From positions 1-12,097 of the forward strand of contig CABSDC010000068.1 in the NCBI GenBank assembly GCA_902476295.1: a stretch of 12,097 nt of DNA. Direction: 5' to 3'. Source of the stretch: SFTJ01 sp905210415 (GTDB lineage: Bacteria; Bacteroidota; Bacteroidia; Bacteroidales; Muribaculaceae). The notes below the pieces were generated by a model. That model was not told the DNA's origin. It made no database searches and saw only the letters and a list, made by a program, of their open reading frames with translations. This document shows, piece by piece, positions 1-7,901 of the stretch. Position numbers and translations under genes: made by a program. Positions within the stretch are counted from its first letter, which is position 1. Each line of letters opens with the position of its first letter.

Positions 1-50
1 GGCTTCGGGCAGGGTATTTATGCTCTTTGGAGTTTTACCGGACAGCAATA

Positions 51-185
51 ATTTTGATTGATTTTTAAAGAGTAATAGCCTGCTATTGCGAATTAAAAAC
101 AAGCAAAAGATGCCTTATAAAAACCGAAAGACGCCAAGCAGTAGAAAAAAATCACATTTACGTCCTATTGCCCGATTTGGGTTAA
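51..185. repeat. Direct repeat copy 1 (~135 bases)
   Basis: This stretch recurs at 237-372 with roughly 90% identity judged by eye. It begins ATTTTGATTG, contains the short palindrome AATAGCCTGCTATT at 74-87, continues through a well-conserved core ending GATGCCTTATAAA, and closes with CCTATTGCCCGATTTGGG before TTAA. The copies differ mainly in the palindrome centre and in a short A-rich patch near 145-158. The bases before it (1-50) weakly resemble those before copy 2 (186-236), so an array may extend beyond the left edge. I see no transposase or terminal inverted repeats. A non-coding interspersed or tandem element is the simplest reading; function unknown. Confidence 0.75.
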
Positions 186-236
186 CCCATTTCGGACATT
201 AGGGCTTGGATGGATTTCGGAATTTTAGAAGCGCAG

Positions 237-372
237 ATTTTGATTGTTTTTTAATGAGTAATAGCAGGCTATTGCGAATTAAAAACAAGTAAAAGATGCC
301 TTATAAACAACGAAAGACTCCAAGCAGTAGAAATAATTTCAGATATACGTCCTATTGCCCGATTTGGGTTAA
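237..372. repeat. Direct repeat copy 2 (~136 bases)
   Basis: This is the second copy of the element at 51-185, offset by about 186 bases. Its central palindrome, AATAGCAGGCTATT at 260-273, has the same arms as copy 1 but a flipped central dinucleotide (AG instead of CT), so the two palindromes are exact reverse complements. A one-base length difference lies in the A-rich patch near 332-340. The copy ends just before the hairpin at 381-412. Confidence 0.75.
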
Positions 373-380
373 ATATAATC

Positions 381-412
381 AAAGGGTCTACGCCTCACAG
401 CGTAAACCCTTT
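381..412 (-). terminator. Hairpin terminator of the NlpC/P60 gene
   Basis: The arms AAAGGGTCTACGC (381-393) and GCGTAAACCCTTT (400-412) pair over 13 positions with one mismatch, around a 6-base loop. The structure lies about 30 bases beyond the stop codon of the minus-strand hydrolase gene. On that strand it is followed by a modestly T-rich stretch (TTTGATTATATTT, counting the last Ts of the stem). Position and shape fit an intrinsic terminator, though the T tract is not strong. Confidence 0.6.
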
Positions 413-444
413 ATATCGATTCAATTTAGGTATGCAGAAAGATT

Positions 445-1002
445 TTATTTCTTTTCGTTTTCAATAATGCGGTTAGCTCCCACATAACGGCGCTTGTAGT
501 AGGGCTCTTCGCTCGAACTTACCACCACACCCTTGCCATTGCTTGAGTGGATAAACTCAAATTTGCCGTTTTCCTTCACGTTAGTGACAATACCCACGTG
601 ACCAACGCGCTTGCCCACTGCGCGACCGTTGAAAAACACCAAGTCGCCCGGCTTCAACTCGTTCTTTGCCACTGGTGTACCGTTGCTCACCTGTGAGCGC
701 GACGAGCGATTGAGATTATAACCGAATTTCTTAAACACGAAACTTGTGAAACCAGAGCAGTCAAAACCCTTTGGGCTCGAGCTACCGCTGCGGTAGCGTG
801 TACCCTTAAACGTCGATGCATAGTCGAGCAACTCGCGAATCTGATCATATTCGCTGGTGTTGTAGAGCTCCGATTGCTTCATCTGTTCGAGCACGGTGCC
901 TCGCTTGCGACTTGCAAGTTCTTGCGCTGATGCCGACGATGCAGCAACAATCATGACCACTGCCACGATTACCATTCGGATTATGTTGCTCTTATTTATC
1001 AT
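445..1002 (-). CDS. Secreted NlpC/P60-family peptidoglycan hydrolase
   Basis: The 185-residue protein starts with a signal peptide (hydrophobic residues ~8-21, likely cleavage after ASA at residue 26), so it acts outside the inner membrane. Residues ~55-180 form an NlpC/P60 cysteine peptidase domain. The catalytic cysteine is C82 in the FDCSGF motif, the histidine is H135 in GHVGIV, and the third polar residue is probably H152 in FIHSS. Between them is the family motif LKPGDLVFF (116-124). Such enzymes usually cut the gamma-D-Glu to diamino-acid bond in peptidoglycan stem peptides; the exact substrate is inferred only from the family. It is a single-domain enzyme without a visible SH3 or LysM domain. 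The gene has its own promoter-like box and terminator, and there is no sign that it belongs to the Wadjet operon upstream of it. Confidence 0.9.
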   Translation of the reverse strand: MINKSNIIRMVIVAVVMIVAASSASAQELASRKRGTVLEQMKQSELYNTSEYDQIRELLDYASTFKGTRYRSGSSSPKGFDCSGFTSFVFKKFGYNLNRSSRSQVSNGTPVAKNELKPGDLVFFNGRAVGKRVGHVGIVTNVKENGKFEFIHSSNGKGVVVSSSEEPYYKRRYVGANRIIENEKK

Positions 1003-1052
1003 CTACGTTTACGTTTTTAGTATTTTGATTTGATTTCTCGTTTGTTGTATTA

Positions 1053-1060
1053 CAAAGTTA
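1053..1060 (-). promoter_or_regulatory. Bacteroidota -7 box for the NlpC/P60 gene
   Basis: Read on the minus strand the bases are TAACTTTG, matching the Bacteroidota -7 consensus TAnnTTTG, about 50 bases upstream of the hydrolase start codon. A T-rich run at ~1078-1084 sits near where a -33 element would be, but it is not a clear TTTG. The call rests on the -7 box and its position. Confidence 0.5.
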
Positions 1061-1419
1061 GCAAAAACCCGCGGGCGAGAAAAATGCGTTAAAGGTTTGA
1101 TAACATTTGCGCCACTATGTGCATTTTTAGCCCTAAAATGTGCAATAATTACTGCTCACACACCTCTCGGCACGATTTTTCAGAATCGATTTTCCGCCAG
1201 CCCCCAAAATACTAAATTAAAAAAATTACATTTTTTAACATTATTTCTTCTTCTCTAACCTGTTCATTCCCCACATTTTACACACATTACCCATTCTGTG
1301 CAACGTTTTTCCCGCTGTCTGAAACGCACCACAACTCATGAAATCATCTTGCTAATCGCAAATGACAGCAACGCAAACACTATTTCTAACAACTGAATAA
1401 ACTATCCTTCCAACTCCTT
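1061..1419. other. AT-rich gap, no gene seen
   Basis: About 360 bases between the hydrolase promoter and the end of jetD. I find no credible reading frame, tRNA or structured RNA. An AT-only inverted repeat at 1217-1238 (TTAAAAAAAT facing ATTTTTTAA) lies ~180 bases past the jetD stop. It could act as a weak terminator for the operon, but it has no GC-rich stem. Confidence 0.4.
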
Positions 1420-2283
1420 TTAATCAACGTTGCCTATATACCCCTCCTGATCATATCCGCGATGATATTTATGTATCATATCTATCAATCGCTGTAGGCT
1501 CGGGATGTCTGTAGAGAGCCTTCGAAATCTCTGATATTGGTCATTATATCGCTCTAACGATCCTTTCTGCAGACGCAATTCTATGTCACCAGGAATTAGA
1601 AACGAAGAGCGCTCGCCCAGATATTTCTGATACTCCGTTAGAAAAATATTGATGCCTGCAAGATCAAAATCACCGAAGTGCACATACTTATTCGGAATAG
1701 TCTGCAACCATGCCCGCAAATCGGTTGATTGCGGATAACGAGACACGAAAAGCAAGCGTTTATTAGGTAACATTGTCAAGAACAAGTTTTTCTGTTGACG
1801 AATAAAACGAAAGTTCTCCATATTCTCAACATTTACGATAATCACATCTTCAGGCACATCAAACGACTGCCAATCTACAATAAATGCAAAAGCCCCATCC
1901 GGTGGCGCAATTTCTATCTCACGGCCATTTAAGTTGCAACGAATCGGTTCGTATGAATTGACAGGAAACCCGGGGCAAGAACGGGTTGTAACCAGTTTGG
2001 AATTGCCCGTATCGGCAGCCTGTTCTGAACGTGTAGCACCTAATAAAAGAGTTTCCTTCAACTTATCCAAATCCCCGAATCGCTCGTCAATATACCTCAA
2101 CCCTTGCTCTAAACTCTGAGGAGAGGAGGCTATGATACTACTTCTGCCACCATGCGAACGGCTTATAAGCACTCCCTCACGAAGCAACTCTTTCACCCAG
2201 TCACCTCTGAGAGAACTGGCAGGAAGAGATTCGCCTGAGCGAAGGCTAATAAGTTTGTCAATAAGGGCTTTAGTTATCTTCAT
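1420..2283 (-). CDS. jetD: Wadjet nuclease subunit JetD (compact form)
   Basis: This 287-residue protein closes the operon, starting 10 bases after the jetC stop. Residues ~1-80 look like a winged-helix domain (RGDWVKELLREGVLI, then a basic SRSHGGRSS wing). The C-terminal half carries a Toprim-type core as in the DUF2220 region of JetD: acidic residues E153 and E156 in NVENMENF, a basic SRYP near 181-184, the metal-binding DxD pair D205/D207 in YVHFGDFDLAG, and a late E280 in DQEGYIG. Known JetD is a metal-dependent nuclease that dimerises and cuts small circular DNA held by JetABC. Here it is about 100 residues shorter than the type I proteins I know, so the N-terminal arm region seems reduced. 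The metal-binding residues appear intact, so an active enzyme is expected. Another Toprim enzyme is possible, but the gene order argues for JetD. Confidence 0.82.
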   Translation of the reverse strand: MKITKALIDKLISLRSGESLPASSLRGDWVKELLREGVLISRSHGGRSSIIASSPQSLEQGLRYIDERFGDLDKLKETLLLGATRSEQAADTGNSKLVTTRSCPGFPVNSYEPIRCNLNGREIEIAPPDGAFAFIVDWQSFDVPEDVIIVNVENMENFRFIRQQKNLFLTMLPNKRLLFVSRYPQSTDLRAWLQTIPNKYVHFGDFDLAGINIFLTEYQKYLGERSSFLIPGDIELRLQKGSLERYNDQYQRFRRLSTDIPSLQRLIDMIHKYHRGYDQEGYIGNVD

Positions 2284-2293
2284 CTGTCATTAT

Positions 2294-5200
2294 CTACTTT
2301 TGTGTTATTAGTGGATGCACCACCGTCTGCGATTTACCATCCTTACTCAAAAGATAAGTGTACCGATAGTTTGACACGTTGTAGGTAGTAGGCGAAGAAT
2401 TAATAAGCCAGATTTTTCGCGCGTTGGCAAAATCAAGAATGCCTTTCACGTTCTGCGGATGCAACTTGCCTATTTCGTCCATCATACAATGTATACTGAA
2501 GTCGCCGAACTTACGACTCACTTTCTCCTTAAAGACATTGATGAGCATTATATTTATCATTGCCTTAACCAATGTGTCGGTTCCTTCACTGCCCACATGC
2601 GACAGTTTATCTGCCCATCCCGTATCATTATCGTTCTCCACGATGCGAAACTGCAACTGAAAGAGGTCGGACAAAGTAAGATACTGTCGTTGCTGATTGT
2701 CATTAAGCGACTTCATAAAATCGTGCAGATGCACCACCGCCTTCTGATTTATCTCATCACGGTTAGACGCCGAAAAGATATTTACCTCACCCATTGCAAA
2801 CTGATTTTCGTCACGGAAATCCTTTATGCTTTTCATCAGCTGCACCATCTTGTCGGAAGACGGCACTGACCGAAGTTCGATAACCTTTATGACGCCCACA
2901 AAATTGCGTTCACGAAAGTCACCGTTGATATCTTTTATGATTCTGCTAACATCCGACTCATGCTTAGTGAGATCTCCCATCTCCGACGAGACACGACCCA
3001 AGATATCTACATATCGCTCACTCGTGCGACGGCGGTATTCCTCTATCTTGTTGTTAATCAGAAAATCGTCAAGATTGTTCGCAAAATCAAGGTAGTCCTC
3101 ATCGGAAGCCAATTCCACACGGAAGTTAAATGTATTCTTAGCCGAGAAATTAGCCTTAAACACATTCACATTTTGCTTTAACCTATCAACCTGTTTCTGA
3201 CGCGACACAATAATGCTCTTCAAATCATCCACCACTTCACTCGGAGAGCTAAGTGTTTCACGTTCGCGCGCCTCCGGCAGCATAGGAGGGCATAAGATTT
3301 CATCGTGCATAAAGTTTTCGGCAACTTGCAAGTCTTTGTCAATGCGCTCCTTTTCTTTCTGTCTTTCAGACAATTCCTTAGCCAGAATATTCAGCCTTTC
3401 ACTATACTTCTGTCGGTGTTGGTTATACTTATCTTTCAGAGATTGCAGTTTATCAGAAACATTTCTCTTTTTCTCGGCGAACTCTTGTTCACGGTCAAAA
3501 AGTTCCGACTTATCTCTTTTATAGTCATACACGAGCTGTCTCTTAGACTCAATATACTTTAATTCTTCTTCTACTGAACCTATCTTTGTCTTGCATTCCT
3601 CCACCATACGAGTGTCGGCACCTCGACCGCGCAATTCATTATTTTCCAGTTCTTGCAGACGCAGCAACTCTATTTTCGTCTTATCCTCTTGCTGCTTTAT
3701 CTCGCCTTGGAGTGCGTCTTCCTGCTCTTTATAAAGTTTAAAAGCATCATCCTTAGCCTTCTGATATAGTTTCTCCTCCGAACCAAGTCGCTTCTGCTTT
3801 TCAGATTCCACTTTCTTCAAAGCCTCGATTGCTTTACCTTTACGATCAGTAATTTCTCTACAGCGATTGTTAAGTTCCTGTTTTCTTGCCTCAACTTCTT
3901 GCTTAGCCTTTGCCTCAAAGTCATCAATCTTGAGTTGTATTTCTTTACGCTTTTGTGGAATAGTGTTCAGTTCGGTTTCATATTCAGCCTTCTGATTTTT
4001 CAGTTCCTTCATTTTTGGCGAGAAGCCACGCTTCAAGTCTTCAAGACGCTTCACTTGCTGTTTATTCAGGTCACCATATTCATCTTCTAACTTTTTAATA
4101 GCAGATTCTATGATAGCCTTTTCTTCCTTAAGTTGGGTAGGTTTTCGCACAGAAACAGGCAAGTCTACAAGGTCGAGTCTAACACCGAAAAGCGACGTAC
4201 CGCTGTCGTTTTGCGGATGCAACCCTGTTCTATACAGCACACTTTCCTCGTTGATTATTTTACCAATATTCTGTTCCCAACCTTTTTTATTTTCCTCAAG
4301 CCATTCATAGAGAGAGCCTTTGGTGCGAGCCAATAGGCCATCAATCTCGGCAAGCTTTGCCGACTCTACTTCAATGGAACGCCTATTTTCGTCCTGACAA
4401 CTTTTACAATCTACCAAAATTTCGGCTTCTTGCTTTTCGTATTCAGTTTGCAACTTGCTTATTTTCTCCTCAGTTGTAGAAACGAGCCCGCCTAATTCTT
4501 TTTCCCGTAGCGCCAGTTTATCCAACTGCTTGCGCAAGGACTCAAGTTCTTCGCGGAAAGGCTGCAAAAATTGGAGCCTGTAAATTTCTTTATCTATTTC
4601 ACTCAACTCAGTTTTAAGCGAGTCGATGATATTGTTTGCATTTTCTAATTTTTCGACAAAATCAGAATCAACATCTTTGCATCTATCAGTATAATTTTTA
4701 TGCAAACGCTCGTTGGCCTTCTGATTTTCTTGTCTATATCCCACTATCAAATTTTCATGCTCCCGTCTATAGCTATCCAACTGATTCTCTATATTCTGGC
4801 GAAGAGAAGCATATTTCTTGGTGACATCATCATAGTGTTTTGTCAGTTCCAAAAGGCGTTCCTTTTCGCCATCGAGTTGTTGCTTTAAGGCCTGCTCCTT
4901 TTCATATCGCTTCAGGACCTCCTCTATACGCTCTGCAGCATAAATGTTTTTGCGCTCCTTCAAGCGCTTTAAGCTATCGTTTATTACACCTTTTTCCTGG
5001 TCAAGTTTGGATTTTTCCGCTTCATATTTCTGCTGCGCTTCGTTAAGCAACCGTTTTTGAGTATTCTGTTGCTCATCAAGCCAAACAATTCGATTTTCCA
5101 CCAAAGTCAGTTTTTCTCTCGAAACACGCACCGCATAATTCAGTTCACCGCAAAGTTCGGCAATCCGTTGCTTCATCGACAACAGTTTGCGATATGCTTC

Positions 5201-5929
5201 CACCACGGCATCTGCCTGTTTGCGCACGCGGTTGTCTCCTTTATACCAACAAGATATATCCTTATACTCCTGCTCAAAATCAGACACCTGCCTACGGAAA
5301 TAACCCAAATCTATATTAGCCTCTTCCTCATCCATCGAACGTATGATTATGTCCTTTATGAAGTTTGCATCCAAGCGTGAGTTGAGAAACACATTCTGAA
5401 TGCTTCGGGGAATGTTCTGATATCGATTGGTTTCCATAAGACAGAAGCGCGACAACTCCTTATCTACGGCTTTTATGTTGCCATAAACGATGTCGCGAAA
5501 CTGCTCATAGCGGTCAATAATCTTACTCATATAGCAATTGCCAAGGCGATTACGTATCACCTTTACCTCTGCCGTCACCTCACCATTGGCATCAATGAGC
5601 CATTCCTTACGATACGCGTCATTTATGAAGCGATAGCAGGCGCGCCCCGACGAACGGAATACAAGCACACAAAATGGGCCGTGCTCATGCTCCACTTCAT
5701 ACACTATATATGAATTGGCATGTGGCAGATAAAACTCATCAAACGACTTCATCTCCTTAGGTATACCCAAGTGTAGTTTGTCGGCGTTATAGAAGAACAA
5801 TATGGCCCTTAGCAAGGTGCTTTTACCCACACCTTGAGTGCCGATGAAATGCACATTGCCATCCAAGCGCACTTCTGCATAGCGTATGTGCGCGCTGTTT
5901 ACAAATACTATCTTGCGTAATGCTCTCAT
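2294..5929 (-). CDS. jetC: Wadjet SMC-like ATPase JetC (MukB/MksB-type)
   Basis: I start the protein at the ATG at 5927-5929, giving 1211 residues. That ATG overlaps the jetB stop as ATGA and begins MRALRKIVFVNSA, an N-terminus typical of these ATPases. A longer frame opens at a TTG (5959) and adds 10 unconvincing residues. Walker A is GTQGVGKST at 30-38. The ABC signature is a variant, SHVGSEG at 1110-1116, and Walker B is IHCMMDE at 1146-1152 (D1151, E1152). Residues ~230-530 and ~600-890 are rich in charged heptad sequence and should form the two arms of a coiled coil. A small hinge-like segment lies near 540-590, including GLHPQNDSGTSLFGV. This is the layout of an SMC motor: ATP binding joins two heads and drives loop extrusion. 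A CxxC pair (C508, C511) sits just before the hinge. SbcC/Rad50 is less likely because there is no SbcD partner and the neighbours fit Jet proteins. Confidence 0.88.
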   Translation of the reverse strand: MRALRKIVFVNSAHIRYAEVRLDGNVHFIGTQGVGKSTLLRAILFFYNADKLHLGIPKEMKSFDEFYLPHANSYIVYEVEHEHGPFCVLVFRSSGRACYRFINDAYRKEWLIDANGEVTAEVKVIRNRLGNCYMSKIIDRYEQFRDIVYGNIKAVDKELSRFCLMETNRYQNIPRSIQNVFLNSRLDANFIKDIIIRSMDEEEANIDLGYFRRQVSDFEQEYKDISCWYKGDNRVRKQADAVVEAYRKLLSMKQRIAELCGELNYAVRVSREKLTLVENRIVWLDEQQNTQKRLLNEAQQKYEAEKSKLDQEKGVINDSLKRLKERKNIYAAERIEEVLKRYEKEQALKQQLDGEKERLLELTKHYDDVTKKYASLRQNIENQLDSYRREHENLIVGYRQENQKANERLHKNYTDRCKDVDSDFVEKLENANNIIDSLKTELSEIDKEIYRLQFLQPFREELESLRKQLDKLALREKELGGLVSTTEEKISKLQTEYEKQEAEILVDCKSCQDENRRSIEVESAKLAEIDGLLARTKGSLYEWLEENKKGWEQNIGKIINEESVLYRTGLHPQNDSGTSLFGVRLDLVDLPVSVRKPTQLKEEKAIIESAIKKLEDEYGDLNKQQVKRLEDLKRGFSPKMKELKNQKAEYETELNTIPQKRKEIQLKIDDFEAKAKQEVEARKQELNNRCREITDRKGKAIEALKKVESEKQKRLGSEEKLYQKAKDDAFKLYKEQEDALQGEIKQQEDKTKIELLRLQELENNELRGRGADTRMVEECKTKIGSVEEELKYIESKRQLVYDYKRDKSELFDREQEFAEKKRNVSDKLQSLKDKYNQHRQKYSERLNILAKELSERQKEKERIDKDLQVAENFMHDEILCPPMLPEARERETLSSPSEVVDDLKSIIVSRQKQVDRLKQNVNVFKANFSAKNTFNFRVELASDEDYLDFANNLDDFLINNKIEEYRRRTSERYVDILGRVSSEMGDLTKHESDVSRIIKDINGDFRERNFVGVIKVIELRSVPSSDKMVQLMKSIKDFRDENQFAMGEVNIFSASNRDEINQKAVVHLHDFMKSLNDNQQRQYLTLSDLFQLQFRIVENDNDTGWADKLSHVGSEGTDTLVKAMINIMLINVFKEKVSRKFGDFSIHCMMDEIGKLHPQNVKGILDFANARKIWLINSSPTTYNVSNYRYTYLLSKDGKSQTVVHPLITQK

Positions 5930-6465
5930 TCCTGTTCTGTTTCTATTATGGTAAGACAATCTATCACTTTCTCTATGTAATGAAAGGCTGAGGTCACCTT
6001 GTATGTATTATCCAAATCGTTCTCAATCTCCACAAACCCCATCTTGTCCATTTCATTGATGAGTTTATCAATCTTTTCGTCATTGGTCTTGAGGTCTGTA
6101 TAGAGATGCCGGGCTTTTTCCTTCAATTCAATGTCACTCGAAAATTTTTCAAGGATATTAGACTTTCGAAAAGAGAAACCAGGGCCAAACGCGGTATTAA
6201 ATGTCTTGAGGAAGTCAACTCGATCTATCCACGTAGCCAAACGCTGCACCTTGTCAGCCAAATCCATCTTGCTCTCTGAGCGAGAAAAATAGTAATAACC
6301 ATTTCCGCCCTCCAGCAAGAAGCCTATCCCCTCATAATACTCTTGATATTGCTGAAAATCATCCTCTATGGCATCATATAGATGCGCACGCTGTTGTGAG
6401 ATAGAATTCTGCGAAATAAATCCGCCCTTGCTAAGTATTTCAAATATTTCTTTCGTATATCGCAT
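5926..6465 (-). CDS. jetB: Wadjet MukE-like subunit JetB
   Basis: The 179-residue protein starts 4 bases after the jetA stop and its stop overlaps the jetC start (ATGA), a sign of coupled translation. The N-terminal part (FEILSKGGFISQNSI, then a helix with YDAIEDDF and a GYYYF strand near 56-60) resembles the first winged helix of MukE/MksE/DUF4194 proteins. The C-terminal part (KIDKLINEMDKMGFVEI, then a strand with TYKVT) resembles the second winged helix. In MukBEF-type complexes this subunit dimerises on the kleisin and contacts DNA. The family assignment rests on size, fold pattern and position between JetA and JetC rather than on a catalytic motif; it has no enzymatic signature. No signal peptide or membrane segment is seen. 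Confidence 0.78.
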   Translation of the reverse strand: MRYTKEIFEILSKGGFISQNSISQQRAHLYDAIEDDFQQYQEYYEGIGFLLEGGNGYYYFSRSESKMDLADKVQRLATWIDRVDFLKTFNTAFGPGFSFRKSNILEKFSSDIELKEKARHLYTDLKTNDEKIDKLINEMDKMGFVEIENDLDNTYKVTSAFHYIEKVIDCLTIIETEQE

Positions 6466-6469
6466 AATA

Positions 6470-7681
6470 TTAGGCTATTTTAGGATAAATCAATGGATAT
6501 TCCACTCCATTGTAATTATGATACTCGTCGCTTATCGACAACTCATCGAGATATTGCGCAGCTATCTGGCAGAAAAGCACGAGTTTGTCTTCTTCGTTCA
6601 TCGGCTTGCGATACCCCGAGAAATTCATAACGAAGTGGAAAAGATTATCGCCCGATGCCATAAATGCCACCTTCACCTCATTCACATCCACCATCTGCAA
6701 CACCTGTTGCTGTTCGTTGAGTTCGGTCTCCGTGAGTGGCTCTGCCAGGTTTCCTTTGCGCAAGCGGTCGTTACCCTTCCCCTTTGCTATTTCTTGCAAT
6801 ATCTTAAGCCCGATGTCAGAGGTACGAAGCATCGACAACGACACTTTCAGAGTGTAACGCGGACGAGGCTCCATCCATACAGGATTACTTGCCGACATCT
6901 TTGCCCTTATGTCGGTGTTAGTCTCAAGGAGCATCTGGTCGCGCAGATATTTGAGCTTCTGCACTTTTTCGAATAAGCGGTTCTGATATTCAATCAGATT
7001 AAGATAGTTGATTATCTGACGGTCAAGCTCCAATAGGTTGTGATACACCTCCCTCAATTGCAATTTCACATCAGTCACCGTTTCTTTCAACTGCACATCC
7101 GCAACCATGAAGAATGTTGACTGCTTCTCATCTATCACCTTCTCACACTCGTTGATGAGAACAGCAATATCCCTACGTTTCTCGTCGAGATGCACCAATT
7201 TCTTTTTCTTGATGGCAAAGGTTGGTTCATTTTTATATGTGTTGTCGATGTTGCGTTTCAGGTCAATCACATTTCTCAGCGTTGTTTGGGCTATATTGCG
7301 CAGAATGCGCTTCACATCCTTCAAGTATCCATATTTTCGCTGTGGGTTGCTTTCACTTTGATAATAGTCGATAGCAGAATTCAGATTACCTATGCTCTCC
7401 TTCACGCTCGCAACACTTATCTCCTCATTAACCTCAAGCACTTCCTCAAAAAATTTGAGATACAAATCCTCAAGTTCTATAAAGTCGCCTTGCTCCCTGA
7501 TAACTCCAAACCTTCGCAAAAATTCAATACTTTGGTCTTTATTTGATGCCAATTCTCGCGCTACATCATAACGAAACGACAGCCGTTTGCGGTCTTGAAA
7601 CAACCCATGCAGCAACTTTCGTTCTCTATCCAGAGCACGAATGAGTTCATCAATAGATTGAAAATGAGACAGCGTGTCCAT
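6470..7681 (-). CDS. jetA: Wadjet kleisin-like subunit JetA
   Basis: This 403-residue cytoplasmic protein is the first gene of the operon; the ATG at 7679-7681 lies ~50 bases downstream of a promoter box. Residues ~20-85 look like a winged helix (RYDVARELA through FLRRFGVIREQGDFIEL). Residues ~90-260 are predominantly helical and charged, with coiled-coil character, as expected for the kleisin segment that would bind the JetC neck. The C-terminal region ends in a strand-rich segment (EVKVAF, FHFVMNF) followed by a helix, which could be the second winged helix that binds the JetC head. It is shorter than the DUF3375-type JetA of type I systems, so it more likely belongs to a type II or III-like branch; I cannot settle which. 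The assignment depends strongly on neighbours. Confidence 0.75.
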   Translation of the reverse strand: MDTLSHFQSIDELIRALDRERKLLHGLFQDRKRLSFRYDVARELASNKDQSIEFLRRFGVIREQGDFIELEDLYLKFFEEVLEVNEEISVASVKESIGNLNSAIDYYQSESNPQRKYGYLKDVKRILRNIAQTTLRNVIDLKRNIDNTYKNEPTFAIKKKKLVHLDEKRRDIAVLINECEKVIDEKQSTFFMVADVQLKETVTDVKLQLREVYHNLLELDRQIINYLNLIEYQNRLFEKVQKLKYLRDQMLLETNTDIRAKMSASNPVWMEPRPRYTLKVSLSMLRTSDIGLKILQEIAKGKGNDRLRKGNLAEPLTETELNEQQQVLQMVDVNEVKVAFMASGDNLFHFVMNFSGYRKPMNEEDKLVLFCQIAAQYLDELSISDEYHNYNGVEYPLIYPKIA

Positions 7682-7730
7682 AGTTTGATTGTTGGTGAAT
7701 TATACGTTCTAAAAAGGTTGGTTTATTCAT

Positions 7731-7738
7731 CAAAGATA
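7731..7738 (-). promoter_or_regulatory. Bacteroidota -7 box for the jet operon
   Basis: On the minus strand this reads TATCTTTG, a perfect TAnnTTTG box, about 50 bases before the jetA start. The expected -33 region (about 20 bases further upstream) is AT-rich but has no clear TTG. Transcription would start near 7724, leaving a leader of ~45 bases. Confidence 0.55.
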
Positions 7739-7901
7739 CAAATAAATAATGATAAGTATGTGCTATTTCTCCACTTTAATACGCACTGCCCTACAATTTA
7801 GCACACAAACACAATTCCAAGTCGTTGGACAAGATTGCTTCGCCGGCCTCTATCGCGACTCAGCAAATCGGCAGAAATCTACCCTCGCTGCTCTATCGGG
7901 T

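Larger units (their letters stand above)
1420..7681 (-). other. Wadjet (JetABCD) defence operon
   Basis: Four genes on one strand are packed with a 4-base gap (A-B), a 4-base stop/start overlap (B-C) and a 10-base gap (C-D), with one promoter box upstream of jetA. This order and size pattern (~400, ~180, ~1200, ~290 residues) is the hallmark of Wadjet, also called MksBEFG or EptABCD, which restricts plasmid maintenance and transformation by cutting small circular DNA. I see no integrase, tRNA or attachment site at either end. The segment is AT-richer than trmD and the genes beyond it. Confidence 0.85.

Noticed and set aside
51..372. Possible CRISPR-like array
   Set aside because: Only two units are present, each ~136 bases and diverged, without uniform short repeats and spacers. 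No cas gene is present.
296..487. 63-codon frame on the plus strand beginning MPYKQRKTPSSR, and a 30-codon counterpart at 110-202
   Set aside because: Both start inside the repeat copies, but a one-base length difference shifts the frame after ~13 codons. The downstream part of the longer one crosses the terminator and the end of the NlpC/P60 gene, so there is no protein-level conservation.
445..1002. NlpC/P60 gene as a fifth member of the Wadjet operon
   Set aside because: It is separated by ~420 bases, has its own promoter box, terminator and signal peptide, and such hydrolases are ordinary envelope enzymes.
1217..1238. AT-only inverted repeat as a strong terminator for the jet operon
   Set aside because: The stem has no G-C pairs and lies ~180 bases past the jetD stop. 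It is mentioned only as a weak possibility.
2459..2869. 136-codon frame antisense to the 3' end of jetC
   Set aside because: It overlaps the conserved ATPase head motifs on the other strand and shows no domain of its own.
2294..5929. SbcC/Rad50-type repair nuclease ATPase
   Set aside because: There is no SbcD/Mre11 phosphoesterase gene nearby, the CxxC is not at the exact apex, and the neighbours match JetA, JetB and JetD.
6368..6976. 202-codon frame antisense to jetA and jetB
   Set aside because: It lies opposite two genes with clear operon structure, and its composition is typical of an antisense shadow with no recognisable domain.
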